NCBI GenBank assembly: GCA_028336925.1
Contig: JAOKVV010000004.1
Coordinates: 43,041-107,040 of the forward strand
Origin: Vicingaceae bacterium
GTDB lineage: Bacteria > Bacteroidota > Bacteroidia > Flavobacteriales_E > Vicingaceae
Direction: 5' to 3'
DNA: 64,000 nucleotides
Part shown: in pieces, positions 49,037 to 58,703 of the stretch
How the letters are laid out: each line of letters starts with the position of its first letter
Numbering within the stretch: the stretch's first letter is position 1
Program-made: the position numbers and the translations under genes
Notes under the pieces: model-generated
Told to the model about the DNA's origin: nothing
Database searches by the model: none
What the model saw: only the letters and a program-made list of their open reading frames with translations

Positions 49037-49044
49037 TACTTTTG
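49037..49044 (+). promoter_or_regulatory. -7 element (TACTTTTG) 4 nt before ATG 49049
   Basis: Exact TAnnTTTG match. Confidence 0.45.
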
Positions 49045-49048
49045 AATC

Positions 49049-50347
49049 ATGACTTTAGCAATACAAATTAGTGTATTTTTAGCGTTTCTAGTTTGGTTCA
49101 TTTACCTCATCAAACGGCTTAAATTCTTTCAGTTAGAAGGCATCAGGTCAATTTATCTGGTATTCGCATTCCTGCTTAAAGTTATCATTGGAACAGGACT
49201 TTGGGCACTTTACACCTACCACTACACCGATCGGGCTAATGCTGATATTTATAAATACTTCGATGATGGCCTCCATCTATTTAATCAGTTAAAAGGAAAG
49301 CCCCTATTGGCTGCTAAGTGGTTTTTCGGTTTTGAAAACCAAGAAATAACAGAAATCTTAAAAGGAACCATGAACTGGTCACGGGAGTATAATTTTGGCG
49401 TATTGAATGATAACCGAACCATGATTCGATTTAATTTTTTAGTCAACTATCTTTCTTTTGGTTTTATTCACTTGCACACCCTTTTCATCAATTTTCTTTC
49501 ATTCGTGGGGCTTATCGCGCTGTATAAAGTTGTCAATAAACAATTGACCTTGCCAAAATCAGCTTTACTGTTTGCTCTTTTTCTCATCCCATCTGCACTT
49601 TTATGGGGCTCGGGAATTTTAAAAGAAGGATTCCTGCTCTTTTCATTGGGCATATTCGTTTATGGCTTCTTTAATTGGCTCGATGAATTTTCAACTAAAA
49701 ATAACCTTCTATTATTCATTGGAACTGGCTTAATGCTCATCATCAAACCCTACGTTTTCCTATCAATAATTCCTTTTGCCATTGCTGCTGCAATCACCAA
49801 ACGACTTAGCGTAAAACCGCTATTGGCTTACTTAGGAGTTGTACTAATCGGATTTGCGATTATTGTTGTTGTTCAGCTATTGGGCATTTTTGATTTATTT
49901 GATTTATTGCAGCAAAAACAAACGGCATTTTATAATGTAGCCATGATGAATGAGGCGGGAAGCGTAATTTCTGCTCCTCCTATTCAAACGCCATTAATGG
50001 CCATTTTTGCCATTCCGGAGGTGCTTACTACCGTTTTGTTTCGGCCATTTATTACAGAAATCAATTCCATCCTTTATGCACTAGCTGCGGCTGAAAATTT
50101 ACTTCTTCTAGGCCTAATTACCTTGATGATTTTCTTTTTCAAACACCCAACTCGCAAGCAGCTCAACTTTGCATTTTTTGCACTTTTTTTCACGCTTATT
50201 TTAGGAACTTTAATTGGATGGACAACTCCAATTTTAGGCGCTGTAGTTCGATATAAAGTCCCATTTTTGCCTTTTATATTTTCGCTCATTTTTTCATGTA
50301 TTGATTTCAATAAAATCAATCACAAATTCAACCTATCTATCCGATGA
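49049..50347 (+). CDS. polytopic membrane protein of unknown function
   Basis: 432 aa with many TM segments; glycosyltransferase-39-like topology but no diagnostic motif recognised. Confidence 0.7.
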   Translation: MTLAIQISVFLAFLVWFIYLIKRLKFFQLEGIRSIYLVFAFLLKVIIGTGLWALYTYHYTDRANADIYKYFDDGLHLFNQLKGKPLLAAKWFFGFENQEITEILKGTMNWSREYNFGVLNDNRTMIRFNFLVNYLSFGFIHLHTLFINFLSFVGLIALYKVVNKQLTLPKSALLFALFLIPSALLWGSGILKEGFLLFSLGIFVYGFFNWLDEFSTKNNLLLFIGTGLMLIIKPYVFLSIIPFAIAAAITKRLSVKPLLAYLGVVLIGFAIIVVVQLLGIFDLFDLLQQKQTAFYNVAMMNEAGSVISAPPIQTPLMAIFAIPEVLTTVLFRPFITEINSILYALAAAENLLLLGLITLMIFFFKHPTRKQLNFAFFALFFTLILGTLIGWTTPILGAVVRYKVPFLPFIFSLIFSCIDFNKINHKFNLSIR

Positions 50348-51975
50348 AGAATCTGATAATCGTTCTAACAACTTTACTTTTTATGACTTCTTGCTATAAA
50401 TCAGAAACAGTCGATTTAATTATTCATAACGCCACCATTTACACCATGGACGAAGCTAATTCTATGGCGGAAGCAATGGCAGTGAAAGATGGAAAAATTA
50501 TTGCCATCGGACCAGAGAATCAAATCATGAATAAATACTTTGGCGAGAAGACCATTGATGCCGGCACTCGGCCGGTTTACCCAGGTTTCAACGATGCGCA
50601 TTGCCACTTTTTTTGGTATGGCCGTTCTTTTCAAGAAGTAGATTTGACAGGCGCTAAAAGTTGGGATGAAGCCATACAGCGAGTAGCAGATTTCGCCAAA
50701 GGAAAAGAGTTAAAATTCATTGGTGGAAACGGATGGGATCAAAACTTATGGGAAGGACAAACTTTTCCAAGCAAACATAAATTAGACAGTCTATTCCCGA
50801 ATACGCCAGTATTATTAAAACGGATAGATTCTCATGCGGCTATAGCTAATCAAGCTGCGTTGGATTTGGCAGAAGTAACAGAAAGCACCAAAACAGAAGG
50901 TGGAATCTTTAAGCAAGAAAATGGAAAACTGACAGGCCTTTTAGTCGATATGGCGATTACCTATGTAGAGCAAAAATTACCGCGTTATTCGGATGAAGAG
51001 GATAAAAAATCATTGCTAACTGCTCAGGAAAAATGTTTTGAAAAAGGATTAACGACAGTTGCCGATGCCATGCTAGAAAACAAGATGATTCACCTCATCG
51101 ATGACCTACAGAAAGAAGGCAAACTAAAAATGCGCATCTATGGCATGGCAACTCCTTCTGAAGAAAATTTAGCCGAATATTTATTGGATTCTGCCTACAA
51201 AACAGACCGTTTACACATTGGTGCGATCAAATTTTTTGCAGATGGTGCATTGGGTTCTCGAGGTGCTAAACTGATTGAGCCGTATTCTGATGATTCTACC
51301 AACTCAGGTTTATTCCTGAACGATTCTACCTATTTGCAAGAAATGGCGCATAAAATTTACGAATCGGGATTGCAGATGAACACCCATTGCATTGGAGATG
51401 ATGCCAACCGATTGATGTTGAAAATTTATGGAAATGCCTTAAAGCAAGTAAACGACCGACGATGGAGAATCGAGCATGCACAAATCGTTCATCCTGATGA
51501 TGTGGAACTGTTTCGCAAATACACCATTATTCCATCGGTGCAACCAACACATGCCGTTTCGGATATGGATTGGGTAGAAGACCGCTTGGGAGCAGATCGA
51601 TTGAAAAGTTCTTATGCATTTAAAACCTTGCTTTCACAGAATGGATTATTGCCATTGGGAACAGATTTTCCGATTGAAAAAATAGACCCATTATTGACCT
51701 TTTACACCGCAGTTGCTCGAAAAAATACAAAAGGACTTCCTGAAAATGGATTTTTGCCTGAAGAAATCTTAAGCCGATTAGAAACCTTAAAAGGAATGAC
51801 TATTTGGCCGGCAATTGCCAGTTTTGAAGAAAATGAAAAAGGTAGCTTGGAAGTGGGTAAGTACGCCGACTTTATTTTAATGGACAAAGATATCATGACC
51901 ATTGAAGAAAGTGACATTTTAAAGACTAAGGTGATGTATACAGTTATCGGTGGTGAGGTGGTTTATGGGAATTAA
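50344..51975 (+). CDS. amidohydrolase, YtcJ-like lipoprotein
   Basis: Lipobox MTSC; NATIYTMDEANSMAEAMAVKDGKIIAIG, PGFNDAHCHF, GTDFPIEKIDPLLTFYTAV. Confidence 0.92.
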   Translation: MKNLIIVLTTLLFMTSCYKSETVDLIIHNATIYTMDEANSMAEAMAVKDGKIIAIGPENQIMNKYFGEKTIDAGTRPVYPGFNDAHCHFFWYGRSFQEVDLTGAKSWDEAIQRVADFAKGKELKFIGGNGWDQNLWEGQTFPSKHKLDSLFPNTPVLLKRIDSHAAIANQAALDLAEVTESTKTEGGIFKQENGKLTGLLVDMAITYVEQKLPRYSDEEDKKSLLTAQEKCFEKGLTTVADAMLENKMIHLIDDLQKEGKLKMRIYGMATPSEENLAEYLLDSAYKTDRLHIGAIKFFADGALGSRGAKLIEPYSDDSTNSGLFLNDSTYLQEMAHKIYESGLQMNTHCIGDDANRLMLKIYGNALKQVNDRRWRIEHAQIVHPDDVELFRKYTIIPSVQPTHAVSDMDWVEDRLGADRLKSSYAFKTLLSQNGLLPLGTDFPIEKIDPLLTFYTAVARKNTKGLPENGFLPEEILSRLETLKGMTIWPAIASFEENEKGSLEVGKYADFILMDKDIMTIEESDILKTKVMYTVIGGEVVYGN

Positions 51976-52041
51976 TGATTTGAATAAAAGAAACATACAG
52001 AACTAATAATAGAACTTCGAGTAAACTATCATTTTTTCATT

Positions 52042-52057
52042 TGTAATAATTGTTACA
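52042..52057. promoter_or_regulatory. 16-bp near-palindrome TGTAATAATTGTTACA
   Basis: Dyad with one mismatched pair, upstream of the T9SS kelch-like gene. Confidence 0.3.
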
Positions 52058-52112
52058 CAAGTAACCAAGATTGGATAGTAGTTTTACGTCTCAACAATAA
52101 AACACCCAACAA

Positions 52113-53741
52113 ATGAATTTCATTAAGTTACTTTCCATTTCTACTGTATTTTTTTTATCAAGTTTAGGTTTTTCGCAAACAGCCCCATTTCAAATAAGTA
52201 TCGAGCCAATAACAATTCCAGGCCTTGGAGGCATTCAATCCTTTGCATATGGACAACATAATGGCAAGTGGCTCATAGTTGGAGGTCGCTTAGACGGATT
52301 ACATCAGAGGCAGCCTTTCGCTGCTTTTGATATCGCAGGTCATAACAACCAAATAATTATTGTTGACCCTGTTAATCAACAAAAATGGTCTGCACCTTTA
52401 ACTTCACTTCCTGTAGCCATTCAAGAGCAGTTAAGCTCTACCAATATGCAATTTTATCAAGAGGGCGATTATCTATATTGCATAGGAGGTTATGGATACA
52501 GTTCGACTGCAGGAGATCACACCACCTACAGCAACTTAACAGCCATAAAGGTTTCTGATGTTATCAACGCGGTCATTAATAATACCAGCTTCACCAATTT
52601 CTTTAGACAAATTACAGATGCGCAATTTCAAGTAACAGGTGGAAGTTTGAAGAAGATAGACAGCACCTATTATTTATTGGGAGGTCAAAAATTTATAGGA
52701 AGGTATAACCCAATGGGACCTTCACACGGACCAGGATTTATTCAAGAATACACTAATTCGATTAGAAAATTTAACATATCAGACAATGGCACAACGATTA
52801 CGATCAGTCATTTAAGTCCATTTGTAGATGCAGCAAACCTGCACCGAAGAGATTATAATGCTAAAGCACAAATCCTACCGAATAGAGCTGAAGGAATTAC
52901 CCTATTTTCAGGCGTTTTTCAGCAATCAGCAAACTTACCATTCTTGAGTTCTGTAACAGTAGATGCTAATTCATATGCAGTAGACAGCGCATTCCAACAG
53001 TACTATAATCATTACCACTGCCCTACCCTACCATTCTATTCTGAGCTTGAAAACGAAATGCATACCGTATTCTTTGGCGGAATAGCGCAGTTTTATGACA
53101 GCTTAGGTGTTTTAGTTCAAGACAATAATGTGCCTTTTGTTAACACGATAGCAAGAGTTACGAGAGATTCTGCAGGGAATATGGCTGAATATAAATTACC
53201 AATAGTAATGCCAGCTTTATTAGGTTCAGGGGCAGAATTTATTCCCAACACTACCTTTCCCAAATATAACAATGGAGTATTAAAATTAGACAGCCTGACT
53301 ACTGATAGTGTGTTGATCGGTTATATTTTTGGAGGAATTAGCAGTACACAACCCAACATTTTCTTCATCAATAATGGAACTAAAAGCTCGGCTAGCAATC
53401 AGCTCTTTAAAGTATATGTAAAAAAGCCTAGTCCGTTGTCTGTTGATGACTTAAACCTATCAAGCGTAAGTCTGCTTAACCTTACCATCTACCCAAATCC
53501 AAACGATGGAGAACTGAACATTCAGTTCAATTTATTAAGAAAAGAAGACGTTTCTATTTCTATCCTAGATGCAAAAGGATCATTGATTGATAAGATTGCT
53601 CTGCCCAATTCAAATTCAGGAGAGAACGAATTCAAAAAGAATATCACTGATTTAACCCGTGGTAGCATATACTTCATTACTGTAGAAACTTCGACTGAGA
53701 AGATTACACATAAGTTAATTGTTAAAAATAAAAGACATTAA
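52113..53741 (+). CDS. secreted kelch-like protein with type A T9SS sorting domain
   Basis: Signal peptide; C-terminus LTIYPNPNDGELNIQFNL...GSIYFITVETSTEKITHKLIVKNKRH. Confidence 0.88.
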   Translation: MNFIKLLSISTVFFLSSLGFSQTAPFQISIEPITIPGLGGIQSFAYGQHNGKWLIVGGRLDGLHQRQPFAAFDIAGHNNQIIIVDPVNQQKWSAPLTSLPVAIQEQLSSTNMQFYQEGDYLYCIGGYGYSSTAGDHTTYSNLTAIKVSDVINAVINNTSFTNFFRQITDAQFQVTGGSLKKIDSTYYLLGGQKFIGRYNPMGPSHGPGFIQEYTNSIRKFNISDNGTTITISHLSPFVDAANLHRRDYNAKAQILPNRAEGITLFSGVFQQSANLPFLSSVTVDANSYAVDSAFQQYYNHYHCPTLPFYSELENEMHTVFFGGIAQFYDSLGVLVQDNNVPFVNTIARVTRDSAGNMAEYKLPIVMPALLGSGAEFIPNTTFPKYNNGVLKLDSLTTDSVLIGYIFGGISSTQPNIFFINNGTKSSASNQLFKVYVKKPSPLSVDDLNLSSVSLLNLTIYPNPNDGELNIQFNLLRKEDVSISILDAKGSLIDKIALPNSNSGENEFKKNITDLTRGSIYFITVETSTEKITHKLIVKNKRH

Positions 53742-53860
53742 TAAACTATTTAACACTTCAATTGAGTTGTATGATGAAAGGGCTTTTAAGTAATGCTTTT
53801 TCAAGACTTTTTAGGCATTATTTTAATGCCTAATTTTAACACAAATAAAAATCAACAACT

Positions 53861-54379
53861 ATGAAAAAAATCAACATTTTAGCAATGGCTCTAGGTTTAT
53901 TTGCTGCTTCTTGCGGCGATGCTCCAAAAGCAACGGAAGAAAATGAAATGACACACGATGAAATGCATGACCATGATGGACATGACCATGACCACGATGC
54001 AATGACAGAGAAGGCCGCAGATGCTGAGCCAGCAGCTATTCCTGAAGGAGCGCGCGTATTTTTCGCCAATTTAGAAGGTGGACAAAAAGTAACTTCTCCT
54101 TTTATCGTGCAATTTGGTATTGAAGGAATGGAAGTTGAACCTGCAGGCGATTTAAATGAAGGCAAAGGCCATCATCATGTGATTATTAATGGTACTGCTA
54201 TAGATAGAGGCACAATGGTTCCGGCTGATTCGCTAAACATCCACTACGGAAAAGGCCAAACAGAAACTGAATTAGATTTACCTGAGGGTGAGCATACATT
54301 AACCATGCAATTTGCTGATGGATACCACCAAAGTTATGGTGAGCAAATGAGCGCTACCATTAATGTAATTGTAGAGTAA
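53861..54379 (+). CDS. DUF4399 domain lipoprotein with His/Asp-rich N-terminal linker
   Basis: Lipobox LFAASCGD; THDEMHDHDGHDHDHD; FFANLEGGQKVTSPFIVQFGIEGMEVEPAGDLNEGKGHHHVIING. Confidence 0.9.
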   Translation: MKKINILAMALGLFAASCGDAPKATEENEMTHDEMHDHDGHDHDHDAMTEKAADAEPAAIPEGARVFFANLEGGQKVTSPFIVQFGIEGMEVEPAGDLNEGKGHHHVIINGTAIDRGTMVPADSLNIHYGKGQTETELDLPEGEHTLTMQFADGYHQSYGEQMSATINVIVE

Positions 54380-54398
54380 TAAAAACTAAATAACAAAT

Positions 54399-54440
54399 AA
54401 GCCGCAAGGAACATTCATTATGTGTTTTTTGTGGCTTTTT
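54399..54440 (+). terminator. intrinsic terminator downstream of DUF4399 gene
   Basis: AAGCCGCAA / TTGTGGCTT (one wobble) followed by T run. Confidence 0.65.
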
Positions 54441-54448
54441 TATGCTCT

Positions 54449-56173
54449 TTAACGAAGAAGTGTTAAAGTTCCCTTTCGATTATATTTTCCGGAAATCAAG
54501 TACACATAAGTACCCGACTGAACATCTGCTCCTTTATATTCTCCATTCCACTCAAAATAACAGTCATTTGATTCAAATAGCAATTCGCCCCATCGATTGA
54601 AAATCAATATTTTTATGTCAAATGGTGTATTAAAAGTCAATTTAAATTCATCGTTTACGCCGTCTCTGTTTGGTGTAAACACATTAGGAACAAATAGATC
54701 ACCACCATCAGCTGACACTGTAATTAATTTCACTTCCTTGCTCTCACAACCATTAGTTCCGATCACTCTTAATGTTACTTGATAAGTTCCAGGTAAAAAT
54801 GTGTGAATTGGATTCTGTTGAGAAGAGGTATTACCATCTCCGAAGTCCCAAGAATATTGATTGGTTGCATTACCATTGGCTGTAAAAGTAAATTTCAAAC
54901 TGTTGATCGGATCGCTAGTAAATGTAAAATCAGCATTAACCTTAATCACATTTACAGTAGCGTCTACTATAGTATCGCAACCACTCGGATTAGGCTTTAT
55001 ATATCTAATGGTAGTAGCATTTGAGATGGAAAGCCCATTTACAATTACAGCTTCTCCATCACAGATAGTATACGACTCTGTAATTATAATCGGACTATTT
55101 ACAGCTATAGTAATAGTATGAATACTGTCACATCCACCGGATAAAACGGTAGTGTCTGCATAAACACCCGAAGTAGAAATTATTTGTCCGTTAAAATTAT
55201 AAGTCTCCCCTTGGCATAAATCAATGTTTGCTGCCGTATTTATGGCTCCATTAATAGTAAGAATAGTGGTTAGTAAGGTATCACAGCCACCTGTAGTGCT
55301 GCTGATCGTATCCAAATAGGTTCCTGCAACAAACTGATATGCGCCCTGTAAAAAAACTGAATCACCCTGACAAATAGAAATCGCAGCACTTTTTTGTTTA
55401 AAGTTATCGACATTAACAGTATATACAACAATGCTATCACACTTATTAAATGCAGGAAGTGTATCCCTATAAGTTCCCGATTGTTTTACATACCTTCCAT
55501 TTATGAGCACACTATCACCTTGGCAAAATGACAAATTAATAGTTTGTTGTGTATTAAAAGGATTAAAACTATTCCCTCCGCTCAAACAACTAACTGAGCT
55601 AACGGTCCATCCCAGCACGTTTACCGAAGAAGACGATGGCCATGAGTTATTAGAAAACCCATTAGTAGATGTATAACGAATACAGTTATCACTATTCCTA
55701 GTTATTTTATTTTTAAATAACCCCTTAGAGGTACCATCTATTTTAGGAGCTACATCAATTCCAAAACAATTAATCATATCTACAAACTGCGAGCTCATAT
55801 GATTAGTCGCGGCCGGCCCTATAGTAATTGCAACACCGTCATTATCATTAGTTCCAGCAGTAATATTTGTCAAAACAATTGTATTTGAGCAAGGCATGGT
55901 AAAATCAGAAGGATTATTGGCTATGGTTATGGTTTGATTGGAAGCCAAACTGCCTGATAGCTGCTCACTCGCAACAAAGGTTGATGTCCCATTTGTAAAA
56001 TAATGAAAATAATAATTCGAGAGGTTAATGGAGCGAGAGGTCGGATTATAAACTTTAATCGCAAATCCTGAACCAGAACTCCAGTCGACAAATTCGGTGA
56101 TTATTAAATCATTTAATTGGGCTTTCAGCGTTACTGAAAAGAATAGTAGAAAAGATAAAAGTAGTTTGCTCAA
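54449..56173 (-). CDS. secreted protein with CxG-type tandem repeats, PKD domain and type B (CHU_C) sorting domain
   Basis: Repeats such as ICQGDSVFLQGAYQFVAGTYLDTISSTTGGCDTLLTTILTI; PKD YSWDFGDGNTSSQQNPIHTF; PNVFTPNRDGVNDEFKLTF...FNRWGELLFES. Confidence 0.92.
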   Translation of the reverse strand: MSKLLLSFLLFFSVTLKAQLNDLIITEFVDWSSGSGFAIKVYNPTSRSINLSNYYFHYFTNGTSTFVASEQLSGSLASNQTITIANNPSDFTMPCSNTIVLTNITAGTNDNDGVAITIGPAATNHMSSQFVDMINCFGIDVAPKIDGTSKGLFKNKITRNSDNCIRYTSTNGFSNNSWPSSSSVNVLGWTVSSVSCLSGGNSFNPFNTQQTINLSFCQGDSVLINGRYVKQSGTYRDTLPAFNKCDSIVVYTVNVDNFKQKSAAISICQGDSVFLQGAYQFVAGTYLDTISSTTGGCDTLLTTILTINGAINTAANIDLCQGETYNFNGQIISTSGVYADTTVLSGGCDSIHTITIAVNSPIIITESYTICDGEAVIVNGLSISNATTIRYIKPNPSGCDTIVDATVNVIKVNADFTFTSDPINSLKFTFTANGNATNQYSWDFGDGNTSSQQNPIHTFLPGTYQVTLRVIGTNGCESKEVKLITVSADGGDLFVPNVFTPNRDGVNDEFKLTFNTPFDIKILIFNRWGELLFESNDCYFEWNGEYKGADVQSGTYVYLISGKYNRKGTLTLLR

Positions 56174-56310
56174 ACCTTAATTAATTTATTTAAGTACAAA
56201 AGTAAGACTACATTCGTTAAGGTAATATAAAAAATGCATTATTTATCAGCTCTTTAAAATTAAAATTAAAAAATTACGTACGTATTTATACATAATCAAA
56301 AAAAATGTTT

Positions 56311-56420
56311 TACATTTGAATTGTAATCAGGAATGGTTACAGCCTTTCTAGAGGTTCATAATTCAGTAGTAGTTTTTTAGGGAATGGGAAAAGCGGATCG
56401 TAGATTCGCTTTTTCTATTT
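56311..56420 (+). ncRNA. candidate small RNA with its own -7 element and intrinsic terminator
   Basis: TACATTTG at 56311-56318, about 70 nt of non-coding sequence, AAAAGCG-g-ATC-gta-GAT-t-CGCTTTT hairpin (56389-56414) with flanking T run; no ORF reported here. Confidence 0.5.
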
Positions 56421-56520
56421 TATGTAAAATCCTCTTTTTTCAACCTTCGATCACCTTTTAGGTAAAAAACATCATTTTCTTCTATCAAAAAGTTAAGTTT
56501 GTTCTCAAATTTAAATCACC

Positions 56521-58566
56521 ATGAAGAAAATATACTTACTACTTCCTGCAGCTTTTTTAATGGCGTGTGGGCAAGCTCCAAAAGAAGAGAGCGCAATAGA
56601 GGCTGCTATACCAAATGGCTTTGAACTTTCAAACTTAGATACTACCGCAGCTCCTTGCGATAACTTTTACCAATATGCAATAGGCGGATGGTTAAAGGAT
56701 AACCCAATCCCTTCGACTGAAAGCCGGTGGAGCAGTTTTAACGTAGTTACTGAAGGCAACAACACTCGACTAAGAGCTATCTTAGACGAATACTCAGCGT
56801 TAACTGACACAAAAAAAGGAACCAAAGAGCAACAAATTGGTGATTTCTACAAAAGTGCAATGGATACCACTAAGCTTACTGAGCTCGGTGCAACTCCAAT
56901 CACTCCATACATGGAGCAAATTGCTGCGGTAACATCAAAAGAAGAATTAATTCATTTGGCTGCTAATTTTAGCACAATGGGTGTAGGTTCAATGTTTGGA
57001 ATGTACATCGGGCAAGATGACAAAAACAGTGCAGCCTACATTACCCACATTTACCAAAATGGACTTACGTTACCTGATAGAGATTATTACTTAAAAACAG
57101 ACGAAAAGTCAAAAAGTATAAAAGCAGCTTACGATGAGCATATTCAAAAGATGTTTACACTTTTAGGTGATGATGAAGCAACAACTACAAAGAAGGCTGA
57201 AACGGTAATGAAAATTGAATCTGCTTTGGCTGAAATTTCGATGAGCCGAGTGGAAAGAAGAGATCCTGACAAAACATACAACAAGTTTACTTTTGCTGAT
57301 TTCAAAACCGAATTCAAGGGTATTGATTGGGATGGCTATATCGGAACGATGGGCTTATCGAATGTAGAAGATATCATTGTGGGACAACCTGAATTTATAA
57401 AAGGAGCCATATCATTTTTAGACGAATTCTCCATTGAAGAGTGGAAAACATACATGCAATGGCATTTAGTGGATAACATGGCTTCTTATTTAGGTGATAA
57501 TTTTGAGCAGCAAAACTTTAGCTTCTTCGCGACTACTTTAAGAGGTACTAAAGAAATGAAGCCAAGATGGAAAAGAGCTTTAGGTACTGTAAACGGTAGC
57601 TTAGGTGAATTATTAGGAAAGGCTTTTGTAGAGCGTCATTTCCCGGAAAAAAGCAAAGCTGAAGTAAGCCAAATGGTAGAGAATTTAAGAGCTGCTTTTA
57701 AAGTTAGAATTGAAAACCTGACCTGGATGGGAGATTCTACAAAAGAGAAAGCATTAGAAAAACTAGCTTCTTTTAATAAGAAAATTGGTTACCCAGATAA
57801 ATGGACAGACTACAGTAGCGTAGAAATCACTGATAACTTTGCGCAAAATATCATCAATGCACGAAAGTTTAACTTTCAGGATATGATAAGCAAATTAGGA
57901 AAGCCAGTAGATAAAGGCGAATGGTACATGAGCCCTCAAACGGTAAATGCTTACTACAGTTCTTCTCAAAATGAAATTGTATTCCCAGCAGGAATTTTAC
58001 AGCCTCCTTTTTATGATAAAGATGCAGATGCAGCGATTAATTATGGTGGAATTGGCGCTGTAATCGGACATGAATTTACACATGGTTTTGATGACCAAGG
58101 TAGCAAGTATGACTCAGAAGGAAACTTGAAAAACTGGTGGACAGAAGCAGATCGAGTTGCTTTTGATGAGCGCGCGAACAAAGTAGTAGAGCAGTTTAAT
58201 AACTTTGAAGCGTTAGATAGCGTATTTGTGAATGGTAAATTGACTCTAGGTGAAAATATTGCTGATTTGGGTGGTTTAATTTTAGCTTATCACGCTATGG
58301 AGAAATCATTTGAAGGCAAAGAAGCTCCAGGTAAAATAGATGGTTTTACGCAACAACAACGTTTCTTTTTAGGATGGGCTCAAGTATGGCACATGAACAT
58401 GACGGAAGAAGAGTTAAGAAACAGAATTATTACTGATCCTCATTCTCCAGGCGAGTACAGAGTAAGAGGTCCATTAGCGAATCTTACTGAATTTAGTGAG
58501 GCATTTGGTTGTGAAGCTAACAGCCCAATGGTAGCGCCAGATTCTACTAAAGCAGTTATTTGGTAA
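56521..58566 (+). CDS. M13 family metallopeptidase (neprilysin-like lipoprotein)
   Basis: Lipobox LMACG; PCDNFYQYAIGGWLKDNPIP, VIGHEFTHGFDDQG, ENIADLGGL. Confidence 0.96.
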   Translation: MKKIYLLLPAAFLMACGQAPKEESAIEAAIPNGFELSNLDTTAAPCDNFYQYAIGGWLKDNPIPSTESRWSSFNVVTEGNNTRLRAILDEYSALTDTKKGTKEQQIGDFYKSAMDTTKLTELGATPITPYMEQIAAVTSKEELIHLAANFSTMGVGSMFGMYIGQDDKNSAAYITHIYQNGLTLPDRDYYLKTDEKSKSIKAAYDEHIQKMFTLLGDDEATTTKKAETVMKIESALAEISMSRVERRDPDKTYNKFTFADFKTEFKGIDWDGYIGTMGLSNVEDIIVGQPEFIKGAISFLDEFSIEEWKTYMQWHLVDNMASYLGDNFEQQNFSFFATTLRGTKEMKPRWKRALGTVNGSLGELLGKAFVERHFPEKSKAEVSQMVENLRAAFKVRIENLTWMGDSTKEKALEKLASFNKKIGYPDKWTDYSSVEITDNFAQNIINARKFNFQDMISKLGKPVDKGEWYMSPQTVNAYYSSSQNEIVFPAGILQPPFYDKDADAAINYGGIGAVIGHEFTHGFDDQGSKYDSEGNLKNWWTEADRVAFDERANKVVEQFNNFEALDSVFVNGKLTLGENIADLGGLILAYHAMEKSFEGKEAPGKIDGFTQQQRFFLGWAQVWHMNMTEEELRNRIITDPHSPGEYRVRGPLANLTEFSEAFGCEANSPMVAPDSTKAVIW

Positions 58567-58590
58567 CCCAAGCAATTGATTATAATTATC

Positions 58591-58626
58591 AACTCCTTTT
58601 CGATTCTTCGGAAAGGAGTTTTTTTT
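58591..58626 (+). terminator. intrinsic terminator downstream of M13 peptidase
   Basis: AACTCCTTTTC / GGAAAGGAGTT stem plus T run. Confidence 0.85.
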
Positions 58627-58703
58627 GATTACAGAATAACTTAATGATGACAAACCCACCTTTTAATTACAGACTATATCTATCAAAAAAGTAAATTCGC
58701 CAA

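Noticed and set aside
53836-54165. 109-aa minus-strand ORF opposite the DUF4399 gene
   Set aside because: Ser/Trp/Cys-rich antisense translation of the His/Asp codon tract; not a credible protein.
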